From: Pseudomonadota bacterium
GTDB lineage: Bacteria; Pseudomonadota; Alphaproteobacteria; Rhizobiales; Rhizobiaceae
DNA: 37,487 nt
Direction of reading: 5' to 3'
NCBI GenBank assembly: GCA_023390055.1
Contig: JAEWDP010000023.1
Location: forward strand, 1 to 37,487
Below, piece after piece: positions 6,087-14,238 of the stretch (its first letter is position 1; each line of letters opens with the position of its first letter). A program made the position numbers and the translations under genes. The notes beneath the pieces are model-generated. The model had not been told where the DNA came from, did no database searches, and worked only from the letters and a program-made list of their open reading frames with translations.

Positions 6087-6857
6087 ATGACCGACAAACG
6101 GGATTGGGTAAGCTATCAGACATGGCATGAAATGCTGGATGCGTTGTGTGTCGAGCAAGGGCATCTGGATAATCTGGCCTTGGCCGAACAGCTTTGTACT
6201 GCCAGCGGAAACAGGACGCAGGTTGCGTTCGATACGGCGGTCAAGAATCTCCGCAATTGGCGCCACGGTGTTCATATCCCTCAACGGCGCAATTTCCTGT
6301 TGCTCGGGCAACTCCTGAAGGTCGATCAGCACGAGGGCTTGAGGGAGCATTGGAACCGCCTCTATGGGCAAGCGAAAGTAAGGTCGACTGACGACGGTGC
6401 TGTGGATAAGGAGGCTCCAATTACACCGGCCACGAAACCACAGAGATCCCGATGGTTGCTTCCTGCGGGTATGGGAATAGCCGTGGGTCTAACTGCGGCG
6501 GTCTTGGGCGCATATTCGTATATCGGCGTTGAGCAAAGTTCGGCCGACCCCGTTTCAAGTTTCGAGGGGATCGTGGCCGAATATGTCCGCAATGTATCGG
6601 TGAAGGTCGGGGAGACGGCCATTATTCACGGCGCCCGTGGCAATGATTGTGGTCCTGCGCCGTCATGGGAAAGTGCCGAACTACTGCTTCCCGAACTGGT
6701 GACAGGAACACTGACGGATGGCGGCGTCGGCACGCGGGTCAGTCGGCAGTGCGGTGGCCGTATCCCGGCGCGAGCGATCCTGTTTACGGCGACAACAGCA
6801 GGTACGGAACAAATCAGCCTGTATGGCGACGATATCGTGATCCGCGTGAATGAGTAG
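6087..6857 (+). CDS. One-pass membrane protein with cytoplasmic helix-turn-helix-like domain
   Basis: The 256-residue protein has three parts. Residues 1-90 are helical and soluble, with a helix-turn-helix-like pattern (TQVAFDTAVKNLRNWRHGVH, then PQRRNFLLLGQLLKV). A single membrane segment lies at about 123-146 (WLLPAGMGIAVGLTAAVLGA). A periplasmic domain fills 147-256, with two cysteines (NDCGPAPSWE and SRQCGGRIPA) that could pair and a beta-rich end (EQISLYGDDIVIRVNE). Such a layout, DNA-binding-like inside and sensor-like outside, is known from one-component membrane regulators such as ToxR/CadC and from RodZ. It belongs to neither by motif. The start at 6087 has a strong ribosome site. 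It is divergent from the membrane-protein/lipoprotein unit, which could be its target. Confidence 0.65.
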   Translation: MTDKRDWVSYQTWHEMLDALCVEQGHLDNLALAEQLCTASGNRTQVAFDTAVKNLRNWRHGVHIPQRRNFLLLGQLLKVDQHEGLREHWNRLYGQAKVRSTDDGAVDKEAPITPATKPQRSRWLLPAGMGIAVGLTAAVLGAYSYIGVEQSSADPVSSFEGIVAEYVRNVSVKVGETAIIHGARGNDCGPAPSWESAELLLPELVTGTLTDGGVGTRVSRQCGGRIPARAILFTATTAGTEQISLYGDDIVIRVNE

Positions 6858-6890
6858 TATATGAGCGTTTGCGCCAGTTTATAGCTTGCC

Positions 6891-6936
6891 TTGGCGTGTT
6901 GATGCCCGACTTGAGGAGATGGCATCGACACGCCAA
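6891..6936. repeat. Long inverted repeat, 16-bp arms
   Basis: TTGGCGTGTTGATGCC (6891-6906) and GGCATCGACACGCCAA (6921-6936) pair along all 16 positions, with one T-G wobble and a 14-base loop. It begins 34 bases after a stop codon, so it could end or protect the mRNA of the gene at 6087. There is no T-run on either side, unlike a standard terminator. Confidence 0.75.
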
Positions 6937-7252
6937 AGGGGCACATTGCATCAATGCGGCGCTTGTCAATATCTCGAATTCAACGCAGCCGAACAAGAAG
7001 GCGGTCTTATGGTTGGCGGTATCGTGCGGGTGGCAGGGCGGCCGGCGTGCTGCCAGGACCGTCTGACTAGCCTCCGCCAAAGAGCTTTCCAGGAACTCCC
7101 AGTTGGACCGAAATCACCCGCAGTCAAGGGTCACTTTCCCAATGTGAAGGTGATGTGCAGTCGTTTCGTATCGTCAGTACGGCAGAGCATGGAGACTTGG
7201 ATCGGTGATGCCATCAACAGCGTCCGCTGCAAACCTGTTGCAACCTGCAGAG
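6937..7252. other. Intergenic stretch without a convincing gene
   Basis: Between the hairpin and the convergent transglycosylase gene lie about 315 bases. A plus-strand frame covers it (from 6919, with a CGAC/CC cysteine pattern) but has no properly spaced ribosome site and reads into the back of the next gene. I see no terminator with a T-run. Confidence 0.35.
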
Positions 7253-8191
7253 TCAAGGTTTCAAGACGTAAAGCATGCCCTTGCGCTTGGCATCATAGTA
7301 GTAGCCGCGCGCATAAAGACGGATAGCATTGTCATTGCTGTTGTCGGCAACAAGCCAGGCGCCGCGCAGGTACTTGGTTGCATATTTGATGTTTGTTTCG
7401 GCGTCGAGCAGGCCCTCGGGTGGGCCGGAATATCCCATCGATTTCGCGGTGGCATACTTTATCTGCATCAGGCCCCAGTAGCCGTCCTTGTGGTACGCCT
7501 TCGGATTATAGCGACTTTCGCGGTGCACCACCCGGTGAATAAGCGATTCCGGGACGCCGTAAAGTCCGGCATAGCGCTTGATCAGCCTGGTCAACTCCGG
7601 CGGGCTTGCTTTGGCTGTCTCGGGAAGCGGATCTCCAGGGGCAGGGGGAAATTGTGACTGTGTGCCTGTATCCTGCATGCCCATTGTTTCCCGCGTTCCG
7701 CTGCCATGAGCGAGAGCGTTCAAGTCCGGTCGCGGCACGGGGATTGCTGCCTGCAAGGCATGCATGTCTGGCGTCAGCGCGTCTTCGTTCAAAGCGGCTG
7801 TTTCCGGATCTGCCGGGCTCTCAGACCTTTCGGAAGAAAGCGCAACAGTCTGGATGGCTGCTGTCGCCGTCGTCGTCGAGCTGGTGCTTGTCGTCGCATA
7901 AGCGATCTGCGGAGCCATCTCCCGGGAGGCCATGGCGGAATTTTGAGCCGTGACGGCCGATCCGGTATCTGGAACGGCGACCGCGACACGTTCCGTCTTG
8001 GTAACGGCTGTCGACGTTTCCGCGGTTGCGAGTTCAGTGGATGCGCTGGTATCGGCCGCAGGCGAGCTTTCCGTCGGCGTCAACTGTGCTGTCGGGGAGG
8101 AGGATGGTTCAATGCTTGAACACCCCGCAAGGGCCGATGTCACGGCAAACGAAATGAACGCCGAGCGGCTCAGGAATTGGTTTATCGCCAT
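7253..8191 (-). CDS. Lytic murein transglycosylase lipoprotein (SLT domain)
   Basis: The 312-residue precursor has a lipobox (SALAGC, Cys24), so it should be anchored in the outer membrane. A long Ser/Thr/Ala-rich spacer follows (about 25-195), and the SLT catalytic domain is at the C-terminus (about 198-312). The catalytic glutamate is in VVHRESRYNP (about Glu225), followed by the family motifs GYWGLMQIKYATAKSMGY and AETNIKYATKYLRGA. Such enzymes cleave between MurNAc and GlcNAc, leaving a 1,6-anhydro end. The end (LYARGYYYDAKRKGMLYVLK) replaces the common YNAG motif with YARG, a divergence worth noting. It stands alone on the minus strand and converges with the gene at 6087. Confidence 0.85.
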   Translation of the reverse strand: MAINQFLSRSAFISFAVTSALAGCSSIEPSSSPTAQLTPTESSPAADTSASTELATAETSTAVTKTERVAVAVPDTGSAVTAQNSAMASREMAPQIAYATTSTSSTTTATAAIQTVALSSERSESPADPETAALNEDALTPDMHALQAAIPVPRPDLNALAHGSGTRETMGMQDTGTQSQFPPAPGDPLPETAKASPPELTRLIKRYAGLYGVPESLIHRVVHRESRYNPKAYHKDGYWGLMQIKYATAKSMGYSGPPEGLLDAETNIKYATKYLRGAWLVADNSNDNAIRLYARGYYYDAKRKGMLYVLKP

Positions 8192-8299
8192 CGGGTCGCT
8201 TTCAAAATAGTTGGTCTGTCCCCAGCCAGCCCAAATGCTTCAAAACAGGATTTTCCATTAATGTGAATTAACCGATTGGTGCCGGTCGGGCAAGTGATG

Positions 8300-8935
8300 C
8301 TACGCCGCAATGCGCCGATAGCCTGCCGATACCGCGCGTCGCGCAATGAAGCGTGTGCCATTTCTACTGGCTGTCAGGCCGGTTGGCCTTGCGCGGCGCA
8401 GCCTGTTCAGCGTCCAGTTTGGCACCGCGACATGGATCAATGCAGATGCCGCCACAACAGCCATGAAGACCAGTTGCATTTCCAGCAATGTTGGCAAAAG
8501 AGGTGACGCACCCTCCATGAACTGCACCAGTAGTGCTGCTGTCACCAGGATATAGCGTGGTGTTTGAAGGCAGGCTGTCACGAAAAAAACGAAGATGCGA
8601 AGAGGTACCTGCTCGGGCAAGTTGTCGTTGTCGGCAGTGCTGCGACGCAGGATGGGATCCTGGAACGACCACAGGATATAGAGCATCAGATAGGCGATAC
8701 CCAGCCACGACAGAGGCTCAAGCGCTGATGGAAGAAATATCCTGACTGCAACCAGGGGGATAGCGGCCAGGGAAATGGCTGCCGTCATTCCAAGCGCAAG
8801 GCCGGCAATGGTGACAAGTGCCGTGCGGCGGCTCTTCTGGTTTGCGAAACTGGCAATCATTGCGGCAAGTGGACTTGGCAGAAGGACAAGGCAGATCGCC
8901 GCTGCGCCAAAGGCTATCAGGGTCTCCACCGTCAT
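8300..8935 (-). CDS. LysE/RhtB-family exporter
   Basis: The 211-residue protein has about five or six membrane segments: MTVETLIAFGAAAICLVLLP, ALVTIAGLALGMTAAISLAA, PLSWLGIAYLMLYILWSF, IFVFFVTACLQTPRYILV, and LEMQLVFMAVVAASALIHVA. It fits the LysE/RhtB group of amino-acid and small-metabolite exporters by length, topology and the early LPSP motif near residue 20. The substrate is unknown. The start at 8935 has AGGAGG upstream and is preferred over 9001. It lies 40 bases downstream of the phosphofructokinase gene on the same strand and is probably co-transcribed, though no functional link is obvious. The basic tail (NRLRRARP to the end) is longer than usual. Confidence 0.75.
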   Translation of the reverse strand: MTVETLIAFGAAAICLVLLPSPLAAMIASFANQKSRRTALVTIAGLALGMTAAISLAAIPLVAVRIFLPSALEPLSWLGIAYLMLYILWSFQDPILRRSTADNDNLPEQVPLRIFVFFVTACLQTPRYILVTAALLVQFMEGASPLLPTLLEMQLVFMAVVAASALIHVAVPNWTLNRLRRARPTGLTASRNGTRFIARRAVSAGYRRIAA

Positions 8936-8975
8936 CTTGTCCTCCTGTATATTGTGCTTTGTCGTGATGGCCCGG

Positions 8976-10187
8976 TCAGGCCGCCTCAAAAGGCTGGCCA
9001 ATGAAGTCCATCACTTCGCCAAACCATTTTGCCGACAGATCGAAATGTTTTCCACCTTTAATTCGCACAAACTCGATTGTTCGCAGCCGTCCACCTTGAT
9101 CCTCGTCATGGCCGGTCACGCCCGAAACCTTGTTGAGCGCACTTTCCACGGCCAGATCAACCATGCTCTGGATCAGCCTGAGATCGCCTGGATTTGCTGG
9201 CGCCGATCGCGAAAAATAACCTGATTTCTGAACCATCGAACGTTCGGCGTTCAAAAGCTTGGCAAAGTGGTTCTGAAACCAGTTGCCAACATTGATGGTA
9301 TCGATCTTCACATGGCCGAAGGCATCGCGCTTGACGGTCTCGCCTGATGCTTCCCGCTCGGCGACAATATCGTCGAGGCAGGCGCCTTCCGAGACAAACA
9401 GGGTCACATAGCCCCGTTCTTCCATGATGGTCGAAAGACGCTCCGCCTCGCTTTCCAGGTCCAGCTTCATTTCCGGCAGGTACAACCCGTCGATATTCTT
9501 CATCGACGTGTTCATCATCAGTCCTTCGACATATTCGTTGTTTTTCGTGCGCTGGATGTATTTGCGCGCAGTTGCTGCCGTCAGCCAGCCACTATGGCGT
9601 CCCATGACCTCATGAATGACAAGCGTACGCGGCGCAGCGCTCTGCTCATTGCTGACATGGTCGAAAAAATGCGCGCCGACTTCGGCTGCGGTCCAGGCAC
9701 CAAGCGACTGGCGGATCGGCACGATGTCGTTGTCGACAGTCTTTGGCAGGCCGACGACGGTGAGATCATAGCCGTTGGAAGCGAGATAGGCGGCGAGATC
9801 CGCGGCGGTCGTGTTCGTATCGTCGCCACCGATGGTGTGGAGGATCGTGATGCCGTCTTCGGCCAGCCGGTCTGCCGCGACCTGCAACGGGTTTTGCCCC
9901 TCCTTCACAAGCCCGCGCTTGACGCAATCGGCTGTGTTGGTCAGCTTTACCCGGCTGTTGCCAATCGGGGAGCCGCCATAACGATGCAGAAGGTGTGCCT
10001 GCTCGCGCATCTCGCGCGTAATCGCAATCCGGTCGCCCTTCAACAATCCCTGATAGCCTGAACGATAGGCAACCATCTCGATCTCCGGGGCGATGTCGGT
10101 ATAACGTTCGATGAGGCCACCGACTGCGGATGAAAGGCAGGGCGCCAGTCCGCCCGCAGTCAGCATAGCCACTTTCTGTTTCGCCAT
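8976..10187 (-). CDS. pfp: Pyrophosphate-dependent 6-phosphofructokinase
   Basis: This 403-residue enzyme interconverts fructose 6-phosphate plus PPi and fructose 1,6-bisphosphate plus Pi in glycolysis and gluconeogenesis. The phosphofructokinase fold is clear: glycine-rich start (AMLTAGGLAPCLSSAVGG), IGGDDTNTT at about 119-127, PKTVDND at 148-154 and MGRHSGWL. The GGDD signature, where ATP-dependent enzymes have GGDG, together with the lysine of PKTVDND, marks the PPi-dependent type. The ATG at 10187 is chosen over 10193 because AAGGAGAG lies about six bases before it and directly abuts the earlier ATG. Rhizobia mostly lack an ATP-dependent phosphofructokinase and use Entner-Doudoroff, so this enzyme may give reversible flux. 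It lies upstream of the exporter gene on the same strand. Confidence 0.92.
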   Translation of the reverse strand: MAKQKVAMLTAGGLAPCLSSAVGGLIERYTDIAPEIEMVAYRSGYQGLLKGDRIAITREMREQAHLLHRYGGSPIGNSRVKLTNTADCVKRGLVKEGQNPLQVAADRLAEDGITILHTIGGDDTNTTAADLAAYLASNGYDLTVVGLPKTVDNDIVPIRQSLGAWTAAEVGAHFFDHVSNEQSAAPRTLVIHEVMGRHSGWLTAATARKYIQRTKNNEYVEGLMMNTSMKNIDGLYLPEMKLDLESEAERLSTIMEERGYVTLFVSEGACLDDIVAEREASGETVKRDAFGHVKIDTINVGNWFQNHFAKLLNAERSMVQKSGYFSRSAPANPGDLRLIQSMVDLAVESALNKVSGVTGHDEDQGGRLRTIEFVRIKGGKHFDLSAKWFGEVMDFIGQPFEAA

Positions 10188-10654
10188 CGTCATCTCTCCT
10201 TACAGTCTGTTGCGGCATCAGCGCAGGTGCCAAATGGATGGAGCAGAGGATCTATGCTGTAAAGTGAATTTATCAAGAAAAACGGGCATTTCGGCTGATT
10301 ATATCAGTCTGTTGCTGCGCATGTGGCGATCTAATCGTTTCAAGTGCCACCGGCGAGCAAGTTGACGTCCTGCTTGAGAGCCCGCCGGTGGTGGACGCAT
10401 TCCGCTGGCATGGGATCGCTACCGTGTTTGCGCGTGCCTGATCCGAAATGCGCCAGGAAGGACAAGGACCTTGCGGCGAAGCTGCAAGCGGCTTTTCGCG
10501 ATGGAGGTGCCGGCCTCAGCGGCCCGGTGGGGTGTCGAGAGGGCTCGCAAACGTCGGTGTCAGGCTCATTGTTTCGTAAAGATGGACATAGTTTAATGTT
10601 CTGAAGATCCTGCAAGTCCTTGCGTTTGCCGCAAAAATCTGGTCATTTAGGGGA
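10188..10654. other. 467-base intergenic region between divergent genes
   Basis: The stretch separates pfp (minus) from the TerB-DnaJ gene (plus) and should hold both promoters. Its clearest structure is an inverted repeat at 10347-10391. The remaining sequence has open frames on both strands with poor composition and no ribosome sites. I found no tRNA or insertion element here. Confidence 0.45.
10347..10391. repeat. Inverted repeat with 9-bp perfect GC-rich arms
   Basis: CCACCGGCG (10347-10355) pairs perfectly with CGCCGGTGG (10383-10391). Inside the loop, AGCA and TGCT can extend the structure. It has no T-run. It may be a transcript-end structure for a lost gene or part of a small RNA, with no context to choose between them. 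Confidence 0.55.
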
Positions 10655-11395
10655 ATGTTTTTCGATTTTTCCTGTTTTGAGATAAGTTCGCTTTGGGACA
10701 GGCTCCTGGGCGCTATCGGCGATGCTGCGAGCAATGTGATCGGCCGTGCCGTTGAGGCCATTCGGACATTGTTTGAAGGCGACCCCGAGACACGTCGTCA
10801 GGTGTCCTTCTCCGTGGCTATCATCGCATTGTCAGCGAAGATGGCGAAGGCCGACGGTCTTGTAACGGAAAAGGAAGTCGATGCCTTCCGGCAGATCTTC
10901 GATTTCCCCGAGGAAGAAGCGCGCAATGTCGCCCGGCTCTACAATCTGGCGCGTCAGGACATTGCCGGTTACCGTGCCTATGCGACTAATCTCGCAAATC
11001 TGTGCGGCAATGGCGACGAAAACTGCCCGATGCTTGAAAACGTCATTGACGGACTTTTTCATATCGCCAAGGCCGATGGCCTTGTCCATGAGGATGAACT
11101 TGCGTTTCTCGCCGGGATCGCGGAAATCTTCAAGATCGACGAACCTCACTTCCGCCGGATCATGGCCCGCCATGTGCATCTGGACGGACGCGACCCCTAT
11201 CTGGTGCTCGGCGTTTCGCCGGATGACGAGTTTGCCGAGATCCGCAAGATCTATCGCCGCCTCGTGTCGGAGCATCATCCCGACCGCCTGATTGCCCGTG
11301 GTGTGCCGGTCGCATTGCATGCCGCTGCAAATGAACGTATGGCAGCCCTCAATGCGGCCTATGCCGCGATCGAGAAAGAGCGCCGCGCTGCATGA
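10655..11395 (+). CDS. TerB-like plus J-domain protein (DjlA-like co-chaperone)
   Basis: The 246-residue protein has a helical TerB-type domain with two related halves, each containing an acidic AKADGLV motif (AKMAKADGLVTEKEVDAFRQ and HIAKADGLVHEDELAFLAGI). A C-terminal J domain follows, YLVLGVSPDDEFAEIRKIYR, with the HPD motif at about 208-210. This is the DjlA arrangement, but the N-terminal membrane segment of enterobacterial DjlA is missing, so it should be soluble. J domains stimulate the ATPase of DnaK. The start at 10655 has AGGGG close in front. The first eight or so residues look unlike the family, and the real start may be slightly later. The gene overlaps the amidase gene by 4 bases. 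Confidence 0.85.
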   Translation: MFFDFSCFEISSLWDRLLGAIGDAASNVIGRAVEAIRTLFEGDPETRRQVSFSVAIIALSAKMAKADGLVTEKEVDAFRQIFDFPEEEARNVARLYNLARQDIAGYRAYATNLANLCGNGDENCPMLENVIDGLFHIAKADGLVHEDELAFLAGIAEIFKIDEPHFRRIMARHVHLDGRDPYLVLGVSPDDEFAEIRKIYRRLVSEHHPDRLIARGVPVALHAAANERMAALNAAYAAIEKERRAA

Positions 11396-12159
11396 ATGAA
11401 TTCGTCGCCGATTTTCCCGGCGCAATCGTCACTCCTTCCAGAAACCATGGACCACGCGCGGACGGACGTGCACCGGACATGATCATCCTGCATTACACGG
11501 GCATGCCGGATCACTGTCGGGCGATTTCGTGGCTTTGCGACCCGAAAAGCGAAGTTTCAAGCCACTATTTCGTTGATGAGGACGGAAGCATTCATCAACT
11601 GGTTCGAGAAAGCGAGCGTGCATGGCATGCCGGCAAAAGTTGCTGGGCCGGCGAACGTGACATCAATTCGGCTTCCATCGGAATAGAAATTGCCAATGCG
11701 GGCCATCCTGGTGGCCTGCCGGATTTTCCCGAAATCCAGATCGAAGCCGTTGTCAGATTGTGTCGTGATTGCGGCCAGCGGTGGAATATTGCCCCCGAAA
11801 GGGTTCTCGGTCATTCCGATGTAGCGCCTGTTCGCAAGGTGGACCCGGGTGAAAATTTTCCTTGGGCTGGACTTTTTGACGCGGGTGTCGGCCATTGGGT
11901 CGAACCAGCTCCAATGGGCAGCGGCCGCTTCTTTCAAAGGGGTGAAACAGGTCAGCCGATCGAGGCCCTGCAGTCGATGCTGTCCCTTTATGGCTACGAT
12001 ATTGAAATAACAGGGATGTTCTGCGACAGGACGAAGGGTGTCATTGAAGCATTTCAACGCCATTTTCGCCCGCAGCGTATCGATGGAATTGCCGACATCT
12101 CGACAATCGAAACGCTGCATCGACTGATCGCTTCCCTGCCGAAATATAACCAGACGTAA
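11392..12159 (+). CDS. N-acetylmuramoyl-L-alanine amidase (Amidase_2) with peptidoglycan-binding domain
   Basis: The 255-residue enzyme has an Amidase_2 domain (about 20-165). The residues expected to bind zinc are present: His34 (ILHYTGM), His141 (LGHSDVAP) and Asp151 (RKVDPG), with catalytic Glu99 (SIGIEIAN) and Lys149, aligned to AmpD/AmiD numbering by motif. A PG_binding_1 domain follows at about 185-250 (IEALQSMLSLYGYDIEITG). It cleaves the amide between MurNAc or anhydroMurNAc and the stem peptide. No signal peptide is present, which points to cytoplasmic anhydro-muropeptide recycling as with AmpD, although the wall-binding domain resembles AmiD. The ATG overlaps the TGA of the J-domain gene (ATGA), so translation is coupled. 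Confidence 0.87.
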   Translation: MNEFVADFPGAIVTPSRNHGPRADGRAPDMIILHYTGMPDHCRAISWLCDPKSEVSSHYFVDEDGSIHQLVRESERAWHAGKSCWAGERDINSASIGIEIANAGHPGGLPDFPEIQIEAVVRLCRDCGQRWNIAPERVLGHSDVAPVRKVDPGENFPWAGLFDAGVGHWVEPAPMGSGRFFQRGETGQPIEALQSMLSLYGYDIEITGMFCDRTKGVIEAFQRHFRPQRIDGIADISTIETLHRLIASLPKYNQT

Positions 12160-12396
12160 CGCTTCATCAGCGCATTCGTTCCCCGGTTGTTGCGCGATAA
12201 AATTCGCGCGCCACATCATTTCCGCAATCCGCCGGTTAAAAACGAGGCCATCAGCGTGGTCACCACCAATGGACGGGGGGGCCGCAGACATCAATGAAAC
12301 GGGATGCTTTCCCACTGTCGCCGGCGTCGCTTCGACCTGGCGCAGCGGCTGATCTGTTGGCCAAAGGCATCCCTTGTCCGGAGAGACTTCCCAGAA

Positions 12397-12948
12397 ATGA
12401 AAAGAATAATTGTTGCTGTTGCGGCCTGTCTTTCAATGCTTGCTGCCACGCCACATGCCACGCTTGCGGCAGAGCAGAAGTCGAAGACGAAGACGAAGAC
12501 CGTTGCACTGCAATCCAAGGTGACCAAGCCGGGTTATGCAGCGCCTGGAAAGGCTCTTTCCAAGGCCGTCGAAGAGGCAAGCCCGTATTCGAAGATCATC
12601 ACGAAATATGCAAAGGCCTACGGTGTTCCGGTCGACCTTGCACATGCCGTCGTCAAGATCGAAAGCAATTTCAATCCGAAGGCCCGCGGCAGGGCCGGTG
12701 AAGTCGGCCTCATGCAGATCAAGCCGGCGACAGCGCGCATGATGGGCTACAAGGGCAGCGTCAAGAACCTCTACAATCCGGACACCAACATCCAGTTCGG
12801 CATGAAATATCTGGCGCAGGCGCATGAACTTGGTGGTGGCAAGACCTGCGGCACGATCCTCAAATACAATGCCGGGCATGGCGCAAAGCGCATGAACCCG
12901 ATCTCCAAGCGCTATTGCGGGAAGGTCGAGGCATTGCTTACCTCCTGA
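12397..12948 (+). CDS. Small secreted lytic transglycosylase (SLT domain)
   Basis: The 183-residue protein has a signal peptide (MKRIIVAVAACLSMLAATPH, cleavage probably after ATLA), a short Lys/Thr-rich spacer, and an SLT domain (about 62-180). The catalytic glutamate is about Glu89 in VVKIESNFNP, followed by GEVGLMQIKPATARMMGY, the NPDTNIQFGMKYLAQA motif and the YNAG motif (LKYNAGHG). It should cut periplasmic peptidoglycan. The start at 12397 is chosen because it gives the signal peptide and has GGAGAG some ten bases upstream. Its 237-base upstream region contains a possible leader structure (GGGATGC at 12301 pairing with GCATCCC near 12367-12373), the function of which is unknown. Confidence 0.88.
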   Translation: MKRIIVAVAACLSMLAATPHATLAAEQKSKTKTKTVALQSKVTKPGYAAPGKALSKAVEEASPYSKIITKYAKAYGVPVDLAHAVVKIESNFNPKARGRAGEVGLMQIKPATARMMGYKGSVKNLYNPDTNIQFGMKYLAQAHELGGGKTCGTILKYNAGHGAKRMNPISKRYCGKVEALLTS

Positions 12949-13041
12949 CGAAATGTGCTGCCTTGCCTCTGGTAATTCGAGCAAGGAAACGGTTACAACT
13001 GTTTCCTATTCAAGAATTTTTTGGAGACGGTCGGCACCGGC

Positions 13042-14238
13042 ATGGCAGCAGATTTCAAGTATATCGTGATCGGCAGCGGCATGATGGGTGCCGCTGCCGC
13101 GCGCCATCTCGGCAAGTTCAGCGATGGCGTTGCACTGATTGGCCCGGGCGAACCTAAAGACTACGGCCGCCATGACGGAGTGTTTGCCAGCCACTACGAT
13201 GAAGCGCGCATTACCCGTCGTTTCGACGGGGACATTCTGTGGGCGACATTTGCTGCGAGATCCATCGAGCGCTACGCGCAAATTGAAGGCGAAAGCGGGA
13301 TCTCTTTCTTTTCCGAGACGGGCTGCCTGTTTGCCGGTCCCCCTCCAACATCAGACAAGGATTATCTCCATCGCGCCGGAAAGGTTGCCTGTTCCCTGGG
13401 GCTGGACGTGGAAAACCTTTCGGCAAGAGACCTCAAGGAGCGCTTTGTCGAGTTCGATTTTCCTGCTCACGTGACTGGCTATTTCGAGGCAACCCACGCC
13501 GGACACATCAATCCGCGCTTGCTTGTACAGGCCCAGATACGCGCTGCGGTACGCGGTGGTGCCCGACATATCGACAGGATGGTTGACAGCGTGCGAGTGG
13601 AGGCGGACCGGGTGCGGGTCGAAGCTGCCGGTAAGGTCTATTCTGGCGAACGTGTCCTGATCGCCGCGGGCGCCTTTGCCAACATGAATGGCCTTCTTTC
13701 GCAGCCACTCGATATCAGGGCCACGCCACGGACCGTAGTCTTCTTTGAACTGTCCGATAGAACGCTCAACATGTTTGAAAACATGCCGTCAACCGTCGTC
13801 TTTACCGATCGGGAGGAGGATCACGTCTATATCCTGCCGCCGGTGCGTTATCCGGATGGCAAGATCTATCTCAAGCTTGGCGGCGATATCGAAGCGGGTG
13901 AACTGAGGACACGAGATGAGTTCCAGGCCTGGTTTGCCTCGTCGGGTGATCCCGGAGAACGGCAAAGGCTGATTGCGGAAGCCCTGAAGGTCATGCCCGG
14001 GCTTGCCGGATGCCCGACATCATCTGCCGCTTGCGTGGCAACATTCACGCCCACAGGACATCCCTATGCAGGTTTTGTCGAACCATCCCGGGTTGCCGTC
14101 CTGACCGGGGGGAATTTTGTCGCTGCAAAATCGTCTGACGAGCTAGGGCGTCTTGGTGCTCTCCTGCTCCACGAGGGCGGCCTTGGCGAGAACGACTTCG
14201 CTAGCCTGATGCGGCCGGCCTTTCGATTGGAGGGATAA
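13042..14238 (+). CDS. FAD-dependent oxidoreductase (DAO family), copy 1
   Basis: The 398-residue protein opens with the FAD-binding Rossmann motif YIVIGSGMMGAAAARHL, where glycines 2, 4 and 7 of GxGxxG are met. It continues with the DAO-family layout of glycine and sarcosine oxidases (SETGCLFAGP, GYFEATHAGHINPRLLVQAQ, VLIAAGAF, and a C-terminal GGNFVAAKSSDELGRL flavin-contact region). The family oxidises amino acids or N-methyl amines. The substrate cannot be predicted. It is closely related along its whole length to the next gene, which starts immediately after its stop codon, so the pair arose by tandem duplication and forms an operon. The start at 13042 gives the motif at the proper distance. 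The ribosome site is weak. Confidence 0.82.
   Translation: MAADFKYIVIGSGMMGAAAARHLGKFSDGVALIGPGEPKDYGRHDGVFASHYDEARITRRFDGDILWATFAARSIERYAQIEGESGISFFSETGCLFAGPPPTSDKDYLHRAGKVACSLGLDVENLSARDLKERFVEFDFPAHVTGYFEATHAGHINPRLLVQAQIRAAVRGGARHIDRMVDSVRVEADRVRVEAAGKVYSGERVLIAAGAFANMNGLLSQPLDIRATPRTVVFFELSDRTLNMFENMPSTVVFTDREEDHVYILPPVRYPDGKIYLKLGGDIEAGELRTRDEFQAWFASSGDPGERQRLIAEALKVMPGLAGCPTSSAACVATFTPTGHPYAGFVEPSRVAVLTGGNFVAAKSSDELGRLGALLLHEGGLGENDFASLMRPAFRLEG

Noticed and set aside
6886..7326. 146-codon frame with a CGAC cysteine pattern
   Set aside because: It runs through the 16-bp hairpin and into the back of the transglycosylase gene, and no properly spaced ribosome site exists.
10340..10615. 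Overlapping frames on both strands in the pfp upstream region
   Set aside because: Both lack ribosome sites and have Arg/Pro/Ser-rich products; neither resembles a known family.
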